64,000 nt of DNA from Asparagopsis taxiformis (taxonomy: Eukaryota; Rhodophyta; Florideophyceae; Bonnemaisoniales; Bonnemaisoniaceae): NCBI GenBank assembly GCA_030407315.1, contig JALQPE010002210.1, positions 1 to 64,000 on the forward strand, in the 5' to 3' direction. The translations under genes and the position numbers were made by a program. This document shows, one piece after another, positions 12,290-22,719 of this stretch (position 1 is the first letter of the stretch; every line of letters starts with the position of its first letter). The notes beneath the pieces were generated by a model. The model did not search any database and was not told the DNA's origin. It worked only from the letters and a program-made list of their open reading frames with translations.

Positions 12290-12475
12290 GAAAATAATAC
12301 CGGGTATAGATTCTAGGTTTCATCGGCCAGGTGCAGTGCACTCATAGGCTGGATGAGCTGGCTTCAATGTGGCCAATGAGTGCATTGCACCTGTTTTGGT
12401 GAAGTGAAAATAATACCGGGTATAGATTTTGGGCTTCACCGGCCAAGTGCAGTGCACTCATAGGCGTAATCAGCT
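12290..12475. repeat. Two diverged hairpin-repeat units
   Basis: Two copies carry aaaataataccgggtata, then a block with gccaggtgcagtgcactcat. The order of blocks is that of the 118-bp family read on the other strand, resembling the array at 22.3 kb. Confidence 0.7.
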
Positions 12476-12549
12476 GGCTCCTGTTCGACCAAGGAGTGTG
12501 GGAGAAATTTTCTAATCCTCGAACTGCCACCAAGTCACACGGGACATGT

Positions 12550-12645
12550 GGTACAATGGTTTTCAGAGATTGCAGGCCCAGTCTCACTACTCGCACTATA
12601 TTACACCATCTCGGGTTCAAGTCCCGACGTACACAACACACACCC
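12550..12645 (+). other. tRNA-like B-box / T-arm sequence
   Basis: A perfect T-arm is present: stem tcggg / cccga around a ttcaagt loop, with the B-box-like gggttcaagtccc at about 12,613. The acceptor and D arms could not be paired convincingly upstream. It is more likely a tRNA relic or the head of a tRNA-derived SINE than a working tRNA. Confidence 0.3.
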
Positions 12646-13005
12646 CACACCTGACACGGCTATAGCCATTCGAATGATCTTTTTGGTGACGGTTTCCACA
12701 ATGTCTTTTACCATCCCTTCATAACCTTAAATCAATTAGACTTGTCATTAATAATGCAATTCTGCCTGCCACATTTCCATTCTCTTCCATACATGTATAA
12801 CATGTACAGTTTGCAAACTCAAACGCAAACTTTTACATGTCCATTTACCACCTTGGTTCTTCAGGACAAACAACTGAGGCTGCATTCCTATCCTCCTCAT
12901 CAGACACACACTCACGCAGACACATACAGGCACATTCCCAACCAAACATACAATCTCCCCTATCACTATCAACTCCCATAAAGCGAAATAGCCTAGGCTA
13001 GCGAT

Positions 13006-13105
13006 GATGTAGCTATCTTTGCGTCTCGATAGTGGCTATTGCAGCTGCAATAGCCCACTATGCAACTGCAATAGCCCACTATCGAGACGCAAAGATAGCT
13101 ACATC
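13006..13105. repeat. 100-bp hairpin
   Basis: Arms of about 39-40 bases (gatgtagctatctttgcg... and its complement) surround a loop of about 22 bases that itself contains a partial third copy of the arm tip (gcccactatgcaactgcaat). One base of difference separates the arms. The flanks show no coding region. Confidence 0.85.
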
Positions 13106-13329
13106 ACCGTTCACATAACAAAAATCTTGTCGCATGACACCCAAATTCCTCAAAAAGATGATAGCATTTACCTTCACTTGAACCCAACCACAACAAAACA
13201 TAAGCAGAACATGTCACTATCGTTTCTTGCTTGGTGATCCATATCTTCTATTCTGCGTAAATCAAACAACGTCCTACACAGCAGCGCGCACAAATGGCCA
13301 GTCCAAAGACTATCATCGGTGGAGAGGAC

Positions 13330-14965
13330 GTGCGAGATGTGCACCAGGTCCAGGTGCAGCAGTGCCATTGGCAGAAATCGGTCAGCCGACGACAGCCAAT
13401 AGTAGTGTTGCACCTGGCTTTTGCCATGGCAAAACTATACCCGGTATTATTTTGGGTGTACCAGGTCCAGGTGCACTACTGCCATTGGCCAGAAGCGGCC
13501 AGCCGACCACCAGCCAATGGCTGTGTTGCACCTGGCTTCTGCTATGGCAAAATAATACCCGGTATTATTTTGGGTCTACCCAATCCAGGTGCACTACTGC
13601 CATTGGCCAGAGGCGGCCAGCCGACCACCAGCCAATGGCTTTGTTGCACCTGGCTTCTGCTATGGCAAAATAATACCCGGTATTATTTTGGGTCTACCCA
13701 GTCCAGGTGGAGCATTGTCACTGGCCAGAGGCGGCCAGCCGACCACCAGCCAATGGCTGTGTTGCACCTGGGTTCTGCTATGGCAAAATAATACCCGGTA
13801 TTATTTTGGGTCTACCCAGTCCAGGTGGAGCATTGTCACTGGCCAGAGGCGGCCAGCCGACCACCAGCCAATAGCACTGCTGCACCTGGCTTCTGCTATG
13901 GCAAAATAATACCCGGTATTATTTTGGGTGTACCAGGTCCAGGTGGAGCATTGTCACTGGCCAGAGGCGGCCAGCCGACCACCAGCCAATAGCACTGCTG
14001 CACCTGGCTTCTGCTATGGCAAAATAATACCCGGTATTATTTTGGGTGTACCAGGTCCAGGTGCACTACTGCCATTGGCCAGAAGCGGCCAGCCGACCAC
14101 CAGCCAATGGCTGTGTTGCACCTGGCTTCTGCTATGGCAAAATAATACCCGGTATTATTTTGGGTCTACCCAATCCAGGTGCACTACTGCCATTGGCCAG
14201 AGGCGGCCAGCCGACCACCAGCCAATGGCTTTGTTGCACCTGGCTTCTGCTATGGCAAAATAATACCCGGTATTATTTTGGGTGTACCAGGTCCAGGTGC
14301 ACTACTGCCATTGGCCAGAGGCGGCCAGCCGACCACCAGCCAATGGCTGTGTTGCACCTGGGTTCTGCTATGGCAAAATAATACCCGGTATTATTTTGGG
14401 TCTACCCAGTCCAGGTGGAGCATTGTCACTGGCCAGAGGCGGCCAGCCGACCACCAGCCAATGGCTGTGTTGCACCTGGGTTCTGCTATGGCAAAATAAT
14501 ACCCGGTATTATTTTGGGTCTACCCAGTCCAGGTGGAGCATTGTCACTGGCCAGAGGCGGCCAGCCGACCACCAGCCAATAGCACTGCTGCACCTGGCTT
14601 CTGCTATGGCAAAATAATACCCGGTATTATTTTGGGTGTACCAGGTCCAGGTGCACTACTGCCATTGGCCAGAAGCGGCCAGCCGACCACCAGCCAATGG
14701 CTTTGTTGCACCTGGCTTCTGCTATGGCAAAATAATACCCGGTATTATTTTGGGTCTACCCAGTCCAGGTGCAGCATTGTCACTGGCCAGAGGCAGCCAG
14801 CCTACCGGCGGCCAATGGCACTGCTGCACCTGGCTCTTGGTACGGCAAAACTATACCCGGTATTATTCTGGGTCTACCCAGTCCAGGTGCTGCAATGCCA
14901 TTGGCCAGAAGCGGCCAGCCGACCAGCAGCCAATGGCAGAGCGGCTGAGGATGGTAATTTATTTG
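13330..14965 (+). repeat. 118-bp satellite, 13 exact-period units
   Basis: The palindrome atacccggtattatttt recurs at 13,432 and then every 118 bases to 14,848. Each unit can fold: ccaggtgca pairs with tgcacctgg, inside it ccattggc pairs with gccaatgg, around a ggcggccagccgacc loop. The separate aataatacccggtattatt palindrome follows. Units differ by small linked substitutions (ggtgcactactgcc versus ggtggagcattgtc). Overlapping ORFs of 105-165 codons here merely thread the repeat. Confidence 0.95.
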
Positions 14966-14969
14966 GAAT

Positions 14970-15740
14970 AGAGTGACCGTCAGTGAAGGATGGTAGCAAC
15001 CTGCCGAGGCCTGGCTAGACTTGACCGACTCAATGCCGAAATTGAACGCATCATGGAGATAGATTAGAAGCACAAACCCGTGCAACCAGTACATGGCGGA
15101 GTTGGAGGGAATAAGGTCTCTAGAATGCCAAATAATCGAGGTTTGTTGCCTTGCCTACACCAAACTAACACCCGTCTGAGACTCTATGTCGATGACAGTT
15201 CCATTGGTCTAGTTTTATCACGTCAGCCGTGCTGTGACTTGACTTGAATCGACTCAAAGATGGTAGTGTAATTAAAATATTGCAATGTCGGTAGGCGAGA
15301 AATCAGTGCCTGGATTTCAGTTCATCAGCCGGACAGCGGTTGCGGTATTCGATAGGCGTCGGTAATACACCGTGAAGCCAATACGTCGACTAGATTCACC
15401 CCGTAGCATCGGCACAGCTATCACCAGTTATTACTCTTCGCCCATTGAGAAGGAAACCAATATTCCCCATCCCTAATACCGCGCTTCCACCTACCACCTC
15501 CAGATCTCCAATGTCATGAGATTGCTGCAGCATTGGTAGCCATCTCAATGGATGAGCATGACATACTTCAATATTGTTTTTGCTCCATTGAACTCCAATA
15601 TGAATCACAGTCAACATGCCTATTGTACCTATTCGTCGATCAGCTGCACTTATATCCTCCCCATTGTAAAATGTCCATATCTATATTTCGCCAATGTCTG
15701 CAGCACATACAGATCCGTCTTCCCTTTCTGACCGCTCGTT
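14970..15740. other. Intergenic, nothing recognised
   Basis: No supported gene, array or structural RNA was seen. Short frames on both strands lack recognisable content. Confidence 0.5.
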
Positions 15741-15745
15741 GATGT

Positions 15746-15786
15746 CTACAGACACTGTTTCAGACAGTCGGAAACAGTGTCTGTAG
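15746..15786. repeat. 41-bp hairpin
   Basis: Sixteen-base arms, ctacagacactgtttc and its complement, surround a nine-base loop (agacagtcg). The arm resembles the actgtctgagacagt motif of the 53.9 kb array. Confidence 0.8.
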
Positions 15787-16044
15787 TTGCCAAGCTCGTC
15801 GTATAGATATGTATATAATGCGACAACGATATAGCTATCAACGATAATATAACACGAATAAGTCGATACCACCGCGATATCAGCCAGATTGTCATGAAAC
15901 ACGCAAGATCTTGGTTCACCAATCCCCCACTAGCGTGAATGTCAGTATCTTGTCAATTTGAAACGAGTTACAGACGCATTCCAACCAGCACGAAAAATGA
16001 ACTGCACTCAGGCTATTTCAAAACCCGACGCTTATGCGCCCGCT

Positions 16045-16118
16045 ATTCCTCATCAGTTCCAACTCTGCGATACCCGCTCACGTGAGCGGGTATCGCAGAG
16101 TTGGAACTGATGAGGAAT
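16045..16118. repeat. 74-bp perfect palindrome
   Basis: Two 37-base arms beginning attcctcatcagttcc meet at cac|gtg with no mismatch and no loop. It stands directly upstream of the SHPRH-like relic. It is the longest exact palindrome seen in the window. Confidence 0.95.
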
Positions 16119-16139
16119 TAATCGATTAAGAAAAAGGAG

Positions 16140-16960
16140 TTGCGAACGAGAGTACTCTCGTACGTACAAAGCATTGCTTGTCCGAGGTGTCGTTTATGTT
16201 GCTCTGCAGATGAAGTTAGTTTTACTGTTCTTGGTGGACTTGGAAAAACAAAAGGTGATGGTAGTGGGCTGCCGCCGTCACCCGGCTCGCAATTGCGATT
16301 GCTCTTCTTAAGAAGAGGAAGAATTAGACGCTTTGATCTCGCCAAGTGGAAAAGGAAAAAAGGTGGAGGCGACTAGCAGTGAACGAAGGTCAATTTTCTA
16401 AGACAGTACAGATGCAGTGCGCTGATTTGTTGGAGCTAAAGCAAGAGCTATTATCCGATTGCTGCGCGGCATATGGCAAGTGGACGCTACGCGGAAAGTT
16501 ATGGTATTCTCCGAGTGGCAAAGCGTACGCTTTGCAGCACGTGCTGAAAATGATCTCGACAGCACTCGAAATGAACGGTATTACGCATTTGAACGGAGTG
16601 CTAGAGAAAGGTTCTATGAATAGAACCACAATCTTCGCAAACACCATGGTGTTTGCAAATTCGCACAAACTTAAGATTGTGGACAAGTTCAAATCAAGCA
16701 TATGCTTATCTATATCTTTATAGATTTCAACGTTCTATTAATACCACTGCGTTGTGCAGGTATTGGTCTCAATCTTACTGACGCACATCATGTGGTGTTG
16801 GTGGAGCCGAGTATGAATATATTTCTGGAAGCGCAGGCTGTCGGTTGTGTTCATCGAATTGGGAAGGTGCGTCCAACTTACTTACATCATGTTATAGTCA
16901 GCTACACTATCGGGGATAAGATTTTGAAGTTGGCTGCTCCACGACGACATATTGCATAAG
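16140..16960 (+). pseudogene. SHPRH-like SNF2/RING helicase, C-terminal relic
   Basis: Three pieces in order match the C-terminal part of SHPRH-type SNF2 ATPases. First is the end of a RING finger (CPRCRLCCSADEVSFT, about 16,175-16,225). Second is a helicase start (VLKMISTALEMNGITHLNG, about 16,540-16,600). Third is helicase motifs V-VI (GIGLNLTDAHHVVLVEP and QAVGCVHRIGK, about 16,765-16,870) followed by a TIGDKILKL tail. The pieces lie in different frames, and a nested hairpin (16,626-16,682) sits in the gap between the second and third. The upstream ATPase half is absent. Such proteins remodel chromatin and ubiquitylate PCNA; this copy cannot do so. Confidence 0.65.
16626..16682. repeat. 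Nested palindromes inside the helicase relic
   Basis: An outer pair (ccacaatctt / aagattgtgg) encloses an inner perfect 20-bp palindrome gcaaacaccatggtgtttgc at 16,637-16,656. It interrupts the helicase coding sequence between the LNG and GLNLT motifs, which suggests insertion or local repair-derived sequence. Confidence 0.75.
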
Positions 16961-17092
16961 GCGAAAAAACGATAAGTTTGCTGGACATTAAAGGTGGTTG
17001 AATGAATTGCGCCAGTTGGGAAATGCCGGTAGAAGACTCAGTCGATCACCATCGCCAGCCTTGCAGTTCCCAAAGCCAGTTCGTTTGTCAAA

Positions 17093-20000
17093 ATGTCCCG
17101 TCCTCCGACAGCAGCCACGCCCATTGTCCGCACCAAGACGCTTGACACTGTTAACCTCGCCCCAGAAGACGATGTATAGTCGACTCATGATCTGCCAAAA
17201 ATTATCCGTGATGCACAGGTAACGTACGACGACAACGCGTCCAAGATAACTGCCCCTCGCTTTGCTAAATTCTCCAAGATCTTCTTCCCACGTCCGAGAC
17301 AATGTCTCGAACCGCAGCACATTTCCTCCTGGGCCACCGTCGGCTCCTTCCCCAGCCCGCTAGGATCCGACCCCTCCGGTCAGAGCAACCTCGGCATGAG
17401 CTGCATGAGCTTTGTCGGCGCCAATGATACCATTCTTGTCGACATTATTTCAGATGCGGAGAACACTACCATGTGTCGCGAATTCTACCGTGCAGGTCCC
17501 AGAGGGCTGCTCGCTTTTCATCCGCGCAATATGGTCCGTGCATGTATCGTCACCTGCGGCGGTTTGTGTCCTGGCCTCAATTCTGTTATTCGTGAGCTGG
17601 TGATTACGCTTTCGCTGTTGTATGGCGGTCAGAATATTTCTGGAATTCCATATGGCTATCGTGGATTCTATTCGACCCATCTCAAACTTATTCCACTTAC
17701 GGAGGATAAGGTTCAGTCCATTCATCATGATGGTGGCAGTATATTGGGGTATTCGCGTGGCGGCCATAATACAAAGATGGTTTGCGATTCAATCCAGATC
17801 ACGGGCTTCAATCAGATGTACATTATTGTCGGCCTGAGTGAGTCTATTTTGGATGTCCTGGTTGCTTTTGCCCTCCCTCCTGATGCCAAGTCTGTGTCTG
17901 TTGAAGTTAGGCGTGCTGCTATTCAAGTTCAATTGCTAAGGTCCTACCGAGCGTATGAAGTATCCAATCTCACCATGTCAGTTGGGAGTGGATTGCTCAA
18001 CTGTTCTGCATTAACAGCAGAGTGGCAGTTCCGTTTTGTGAAAGCCGAACACACTGCTCCTGTGTCTGTAGTACGATCAATGAAAGGAACGGGTAATGGC
18101 CAACTGCAAGTTCCAAAGGGAATCTCGTCTTTCGATTCTGCAGACAATCTCTCTTATGCAAATGGAGGCACTTCTGATAAGTCGGAAAGTGAGCCGTATA
18201 GGAGAGGATTAATGGCAGCATTTGATAACTGGTCATCTATGGAAGCAGAATTTGACATGATTCTTGAGCAGCACGTGCTGCGTGCGTACGCAAATTCTGC
18301 AAAAGCAGTTCAGCCCAGGAATGTCAATGTGATGACAGTCTTGTTACGATGGGATGAAAGTGCGCCGGGTAATACAACCGATACAGCAAAGTACAAAGAA
18401 TCTTCGAAAGAGGGGAAACAGACAGGCCGTAATGATACCCTACGTGATCCATTAGCGTCCGAAGTATTGATGAGCCAAAGCTTGTCAGCCTTTTGTCGCG
18501 CAAAGGCCAGTCGAATGGAATTGTCGTCAAGAGCCGGGCTCAAGACGATATCCTTTATTGTCGCTCCTACCCCATCAAGTGAATCTGTGACTTATCCTGG
18601 ATTCTACACGTTCCGGGTACAGGATAATTTTAATGAGGACCCTATATTCCGACATATTGATCCTCCTATGGCGTTCCAGCTTGAGTTGTCTCGCTTATCC
18701 AACTTTTCGATTACTCGCTTTGACTATCCTACGCGTTCTGTGCATGTGTTCTTCGCTCAGGACAAGTCTACTACTCGGAAGAAGAGAAGTGAAGATTCTT
18801 CGAAATCTGCAAAACGCCCCCCTCTCAATGAAAGTGTCTCTGATGGCTCCCGTACGAAGCGAACCGGACAACATCTGTATCCTGGGTCATCCAGGGCAGA
18901 GTCTACAGATAGTTTGCAAAGCGGGAAACCAGCCCCAGGGATGCCAGATGCGAAGAAACCAACTAGATCTGATCGGGATATCGATGCAAGAGTTTTTGTC
19001 CGAGCTTTTATCAGACTGGCTAATATCTTTGCCTCTTCAAATGCTGGTGCCATTGTATCGATCCCCGACGCGGAAAGAACTTTTGTCGAGGCTCTAGATG
19101 CAGTAGAAATGGCAAGTTGCGATTGTCGATTCCGGAGAACCGATTTCAACCATATTTTCCTCAATGTGATTCCGCCTGTCAAGGTAGAGATTGATGACAT
19201 TGAGGCCCTTTGCCGTCGAATGTTCCAACGATATGCGAATCGATGCTGCAGTCTGCGAGTATTTGTTGTAGAGATCAACGTCTCCACATTCATGAACAAT
19301 GGGATCATACCCACATCTGTTATTCCGCTTCGATTCCTTCTCTTCAACCCAACCGGTCATATGTTGAAAGTGGAAAGTTACTTTGAGACAACGGATCCGA
19401 GCTCAGGCGAAGAAAAGTTGATTTCGGGGTACCCATCGTGGTGCTGTGAAGATTTTTGAAGAACTCAGGGCCCGCCGCTATTTGGCTGCAGTAGTAGGTA
19501 TCCCGAAAACGATTGATAATGACATTGCGTTGATAGACAAGTCCTTTGGATTTGACACAGCTGTGGAAGAAGCGCAACGAAGCATCAAGTGTGCAAAAAC
19601 AGAGGCAAGGAGTGCACTTAACGGAATAGGACTCGTGAAACTTATGGGTAGACACTCGGGTCAGATTGTAATGTTTTCTACGCTCGCATCTAGGGATGTA
19701 GATTGCTGCCTCATTCCTGAGGTCAAATTCGAACTGGAAGGTAAGTGTGGTCTTTTCCAGTACATTGAGGATATGATACGATCGAAGGGGCACATGGTCA
19801 TTGGGATTGCCGAAGGTGCCGGGCTAGAACTTGTAGAGAAAAAAAAGGTCACCACTGGCTTTGACGCGTCAGGGAATAAGCACTTGCCCGACGTCGGTCT
19901 GTGGTTCAAGGATAAGATTAACGGGGATTTTAAGAAGCGTGGAAGGGAGATCAATTTGAAGCTCATCGATCCTACCTACGAAATTCGCTCCGTCCCTGCT

Positions 20001-20266
20001 AATGCCAGCGACAATTTGCACTGCTCACTTCTTGCACAAAGCGCTGTTCACGGTGCCACGTACGGCTTTTCAGGGTTTCCGTTGGATTGATCAACACACT
20101 TTTCGTTCTCATCCCCATGGAGGAAATTTACCATCGCGGACGAACGAAAGTGGATGTGAAAAGCCGAATGTGGCAACGTGTGATTTCAACAACCCATCAA
20201 CCACGTCTCTCGGCCGTCTCTCCCTACAAGAAGCTTCTCCGAATCCTAGGATTCGACTGTAACTAG
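17093..20266 (+). pseudogene. PFK: Plant-type 6-phosphofructokinase, disrupted in three ways
   Basis: Phosphofructokinase phosphorylates fructose 6-phosphate in glycolysis. The ATG at 17,093 starts MSRPPTAATPIV. The same frame then meets TAG at 17,177-17,179 and resumes to CIVTCGGLCPGLNSVIREL (the nucleotide-binding start), GYRGFY and LGYSRGGHNT. At about 17,835, just where GGDGTHRG should follow NQMYIIVG, an acetyl-CoA carboxylase fragment intervenes. The enzyme resumes at about 19,425 with [12 protein letters not shown] in another frame, then [33 protein letters not shown] and AEGAG. A one-base loss in a T run at about 20,078 gives an early stop at 20,088-20,090. The proper C-terminus (MEEIYHRGRTKVDVKSRMW) reads on in the next frame to TAG at 20,264. 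Nonsense codon, insertion and frameshift together make this a pseudogene unless the assembly is wrong. Confidence 0.88.
17836..19425 (+). other. ACC: Acetyl-CoA carboxylase central-domain fragment inserted in PFK
   Basis: The inserted 1.6 kb encodes the central region of eukaryotic multidomain acetyl-CoA carboxylase. It begins near LLRSYRAYEV and passes RRGLMAAFDNW. It then reaches the strongly diagnostic IDPPMAFQLELSRLSNF and TDFNHIFLNVIPPVKV, and ends near GHMLKVESYFETTDP. It has no biotin carboxylase, biotin carrier or carboxyltransferase part. It is open from end to end and in frame with the upstream PFK half, so one reading frame runs from PFK into ACC to a stop at 19,457-19,459. Both junctions touch a cgg triplet, which hints at microhomology joining. 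No splice donor sits at the left edge that would restore PFK. Confidence 0.85.
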
Positions 20267-20778
20267 TGCGATGGAAGACGTCAGCATAACTGCTAAAGAA
20301 CAGATGGTAACGATAACGGCGCCGGCGGACGGTGAGCCGGCCATCGAGGAGCCATACGAAGACGAACAAGTGAAGGCAACGTCTTGACTGTGTAAGAGGG
20401 ATTTTGAAGTGCCGGAGTAGCGAGGATACTGATAGCGGTTTACGTTTGATGTAGGCTGGACATACAATAATCCAAATGTTGGAATGTACACAAGCATGAT
20501 TTGCCTATTCTCATGTGTTGCTTCGAAAAATGTTCTGCCGTAAGCTTCTCTTGCTACTGGAGGCAAACCTATCCAAGTCGTTTCCTAGTGAGTGCATGCC
20601 GACGCACGGAGAGAACCTGACACGCACGCAATCAAGTTTTTGTGCTCTTGTCTGCACCGACCGCTAGAAATCGGTTCCATTTGGTAGATGAGCGAAGCTT
20701 CGTTCAAAAAAAAGGAGTTTGAGGGATCCCCGCTCGTCGACGAGCAACGAATTGGGGATGAGGTGTATAGTTGAGCGC
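20267..20778. other. Downstream of PFK, only a 38-codon acidic ORF
   Basis: An ATG at 20,271 opens a short acidic frame ending at 20,387 (MEDVSITAKEQMV..., then EEPYEDEQ). It may be a displaced tail of the preceding gene or chance. Nothing else was recognised up to the CorA gene. Confidence 0.3.
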
Positions 20779-21805
20779 TCACATCCAGCCCTTCTTCCGA
20801 AAAACTACAATCTGAAGCAACACCAAAACAGCCACAATGACCCAGAAAATGCTGTAACTCCACTTGCCGAGCAGTTCGGGCATGTATTTGAAATTCATCC
20901 CTTCAATGCCAGCAAGAAAGGTCAATGGCACAAATATTGTGGTGACAATTGTTAGCGTCTGCATAACTTCCTGCATTCGATTGTTTTGTCTCGCCAGTTG
21001 TAGTTCCAGTAGGCAATGAGCGCACAGCCGGTAACTCTCCAAAACGTCTAGAATGAACAACAAAATTTCTTGCGCATCCCGCAAATGTCTACTTGAATGT
21101 TCTGAAAGCCATTGTTCCGACAGCATGGAGAGCGTCATGAGGCAGTGGCGCAATGGCCAGATGCTCGTTCTGAGGGCAGCAATATATCGCTTGGACTGTT
21201 TGATACGCAACGTAACGTTGCATCTACTCTTGAAACGCTAGACTCGGACTGTCTGACAAAATGATCTGTTCGAGTGTGTCCAGTTCCTCGCCTGCAAGCT
21301 CCAACGCTGGGAAGAAGCTTTCCAGTAAGGCATGCATGAGAACGAACATCAAGTCTGAAACTTGTTTGTTTCGGACACCGTGCACATTATTGCGGAGGAC
21401 GTGCAGCAATAGATCAGGTGAGTGCGTCCGCGAATTTGGACCTGACTGCACCCAAACGACCACTTTGTCCGTGCAGAGAAGTGCTTTTTGGAGTAAATTG
21501 CTCCGGACGGGGAGATGGGCAACGACAAGGAGATTGTTCTCGTACAGTCGTACATATGGGCGTGCTGAGGGAGTTACTACGACGCGAAGAGCATCAGGAT
21601 GCAGTTGATGGTGTTTTTCGAGGAGATGAGAGATGCGCGATTCAATTTGGCGGACATGGATATAGCGCGTTGTGTATGGTGTATGCAGCACGGTCGACAG
21701 AGTAGATAGGTCGTGACAGTGAAAATGTTCAACGGTCGTGGAGTCATAGTCTATGACAGTAGCTAATGGAGATATGGTTGGACGATGTTGCGACTGGCGG
21801 AGCAT
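20779..21805 (-). pseudogene. CorA-type Mg2+ channel, one frameshift
   Basis: CorA proteins are pentameric magnesium channels of membranes. The start is the ATG at 21,803-21,805. The N-terminal half (cytosolic domain, with LTHLPVRSN-like and LEQIILSD segments) ends at a TAG near 21,242-21,244. The second half continues in another frame from about 21,235: IKQSKRYIAALRTSIWPLRHCL is the long stalk helix, followed by IVTTIFVPLTFLAGIEGMNF (TM1 with the signature GMN), then YMPELLGKW, TM2 (IFWVIVAVLVLLQIVVF) and a basic end. Apart from the single frame break at about 21,235 the gene looks complete. A one-base sequence error is as likely as true loss. Confidence 0.85.
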
Positions 21806-21809
21806 GATG

Positions 21810-22249
21810 CTGGCAATAGAAGGTCATGACGACTGTTGGCGGTGTAGAGATGGACGACGAGTTCTGAAGAGAGTAGGAAAGATGGAACGGTGGCTGGCGA
21901 CTTGGAACGATGGCAGAGCGGAAGTGGTGTGAGATGATTTCGTAGAAGAAGAATTACTGGTTGAACGTCTGCAATGATGCACGATATACTAGTGAGTTGA
22001 TTAAATCGTTGCGGCTACTGTCTCTGACCGGGTGTCGCAGTAAAGTCGGGCATTGATCACGACATCCCAAAAGCGGAACGTGGCGTCAAAGTTGCACGTG
22101 GTGTCAGATTGTCTCCTATGAACCTTGTGATAGGTAGGTGTGACAGACTTGGCGGAAAGCAGACTTCGGCACGTGTGAATGGATGAAAACTGGACAACAA
22201 CTGGCTGTACAGTAGTAAAAAGTTGATAAATTATGTGCCCATAAATCCC
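21810..22249. other. Intergenic, nothing recognised
   Basis: G-rich DNA upstream of the CorA gene. No promoter element can be named with confidence, and no gene was seen. Confidence 0.45.
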
Positions 22250-22620
22250 AAACTGCCACCATCGCAGGTATAGTTTCAGTGTCCCAATGGCCAGATGCAA
22301 TGCGCTCATTGGCTGGCAGAGCTGGCTGCTGTGCGGCCAATGGGTGCGCTGCACCTGGTTTGGAGATGTGAAAATAATACCGGGTATAGTTCCTGCGTTC
22401 CAGCGGCCAGGTGCAATGCGCTCATTGGCTGGCAGAGCTGGCTGCTGTGCGGCCAATGGGTGCGCTGCACCTGGTTTGGAGATGTGAAAATAATACCGGG
22501 TATAGTTCCTGCGTTCCAGCGGCCAGGTGCAATGCGCTCATTGGCTGGCAGAGCTGGCTGCTGTGCGGCCAATGGGTGCGCTGCACCTGGTTTGGAGATG
22601 TGAAACTACACCCGTGGCCA
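22250..22620 (-). repeat. 116-bp hairpin repeat, three units
   Basis: Three near-identical units contain ataataccgggtata, gccaggtgcaatgcgctc, attggctggcagagctggc, gccaatgggtgcgc and tgcacctggtttgg. On the minus strand the block order equals that of the 118-bp family at 13.3 kb (ccaggtgca, ccattggcc, gccagccaatg, gcacctgg, cccggtatt) although much of the sequence between differs. The stems are kept in both. Confidence 0.9.
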
Positions 22621-22636
22621 TGGCCAACTGCATACA

Positions 22637-22716
22637 GCAGGTCATTTTCAGAAAACCGATTGACCGGTTTTCTGAAAATGACCTGCGCTGGCAAGAAAGG
22701 GATCCCTTTCTTGCCA
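22637..22716. repeat. Two adjacent palindromes
   Basis: 22,637-22,686 has 22-base arms (gcaggtcattttcagaaaac...) around a six-base loop. Two bases later, 22,689-22,716 is the perfect 28-bp palindrome with arms tggcaagaaaggga. They are unrelated to each other in sequence. Confidence 0.9.
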
Positions 22717-22719
22717 AAC

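Noticed and set aside
13294..14976. Overlapping ORFs of 105-165 codons with repeated peptides
   Set aside because: They only thread the 118-bp satellite in all phases. The period is not a multiple of three, so the same DNA is read in different frames; this shows no protein selection.
17836..19425. The acetyl-CoA carboxylase insert as a normal PFK intron
   Set aside because: Splicing at any visible GT/AG near the borders does not rebuild the GGDGTHRG loop, and the insert is a sense coding fragment of another enzyme.
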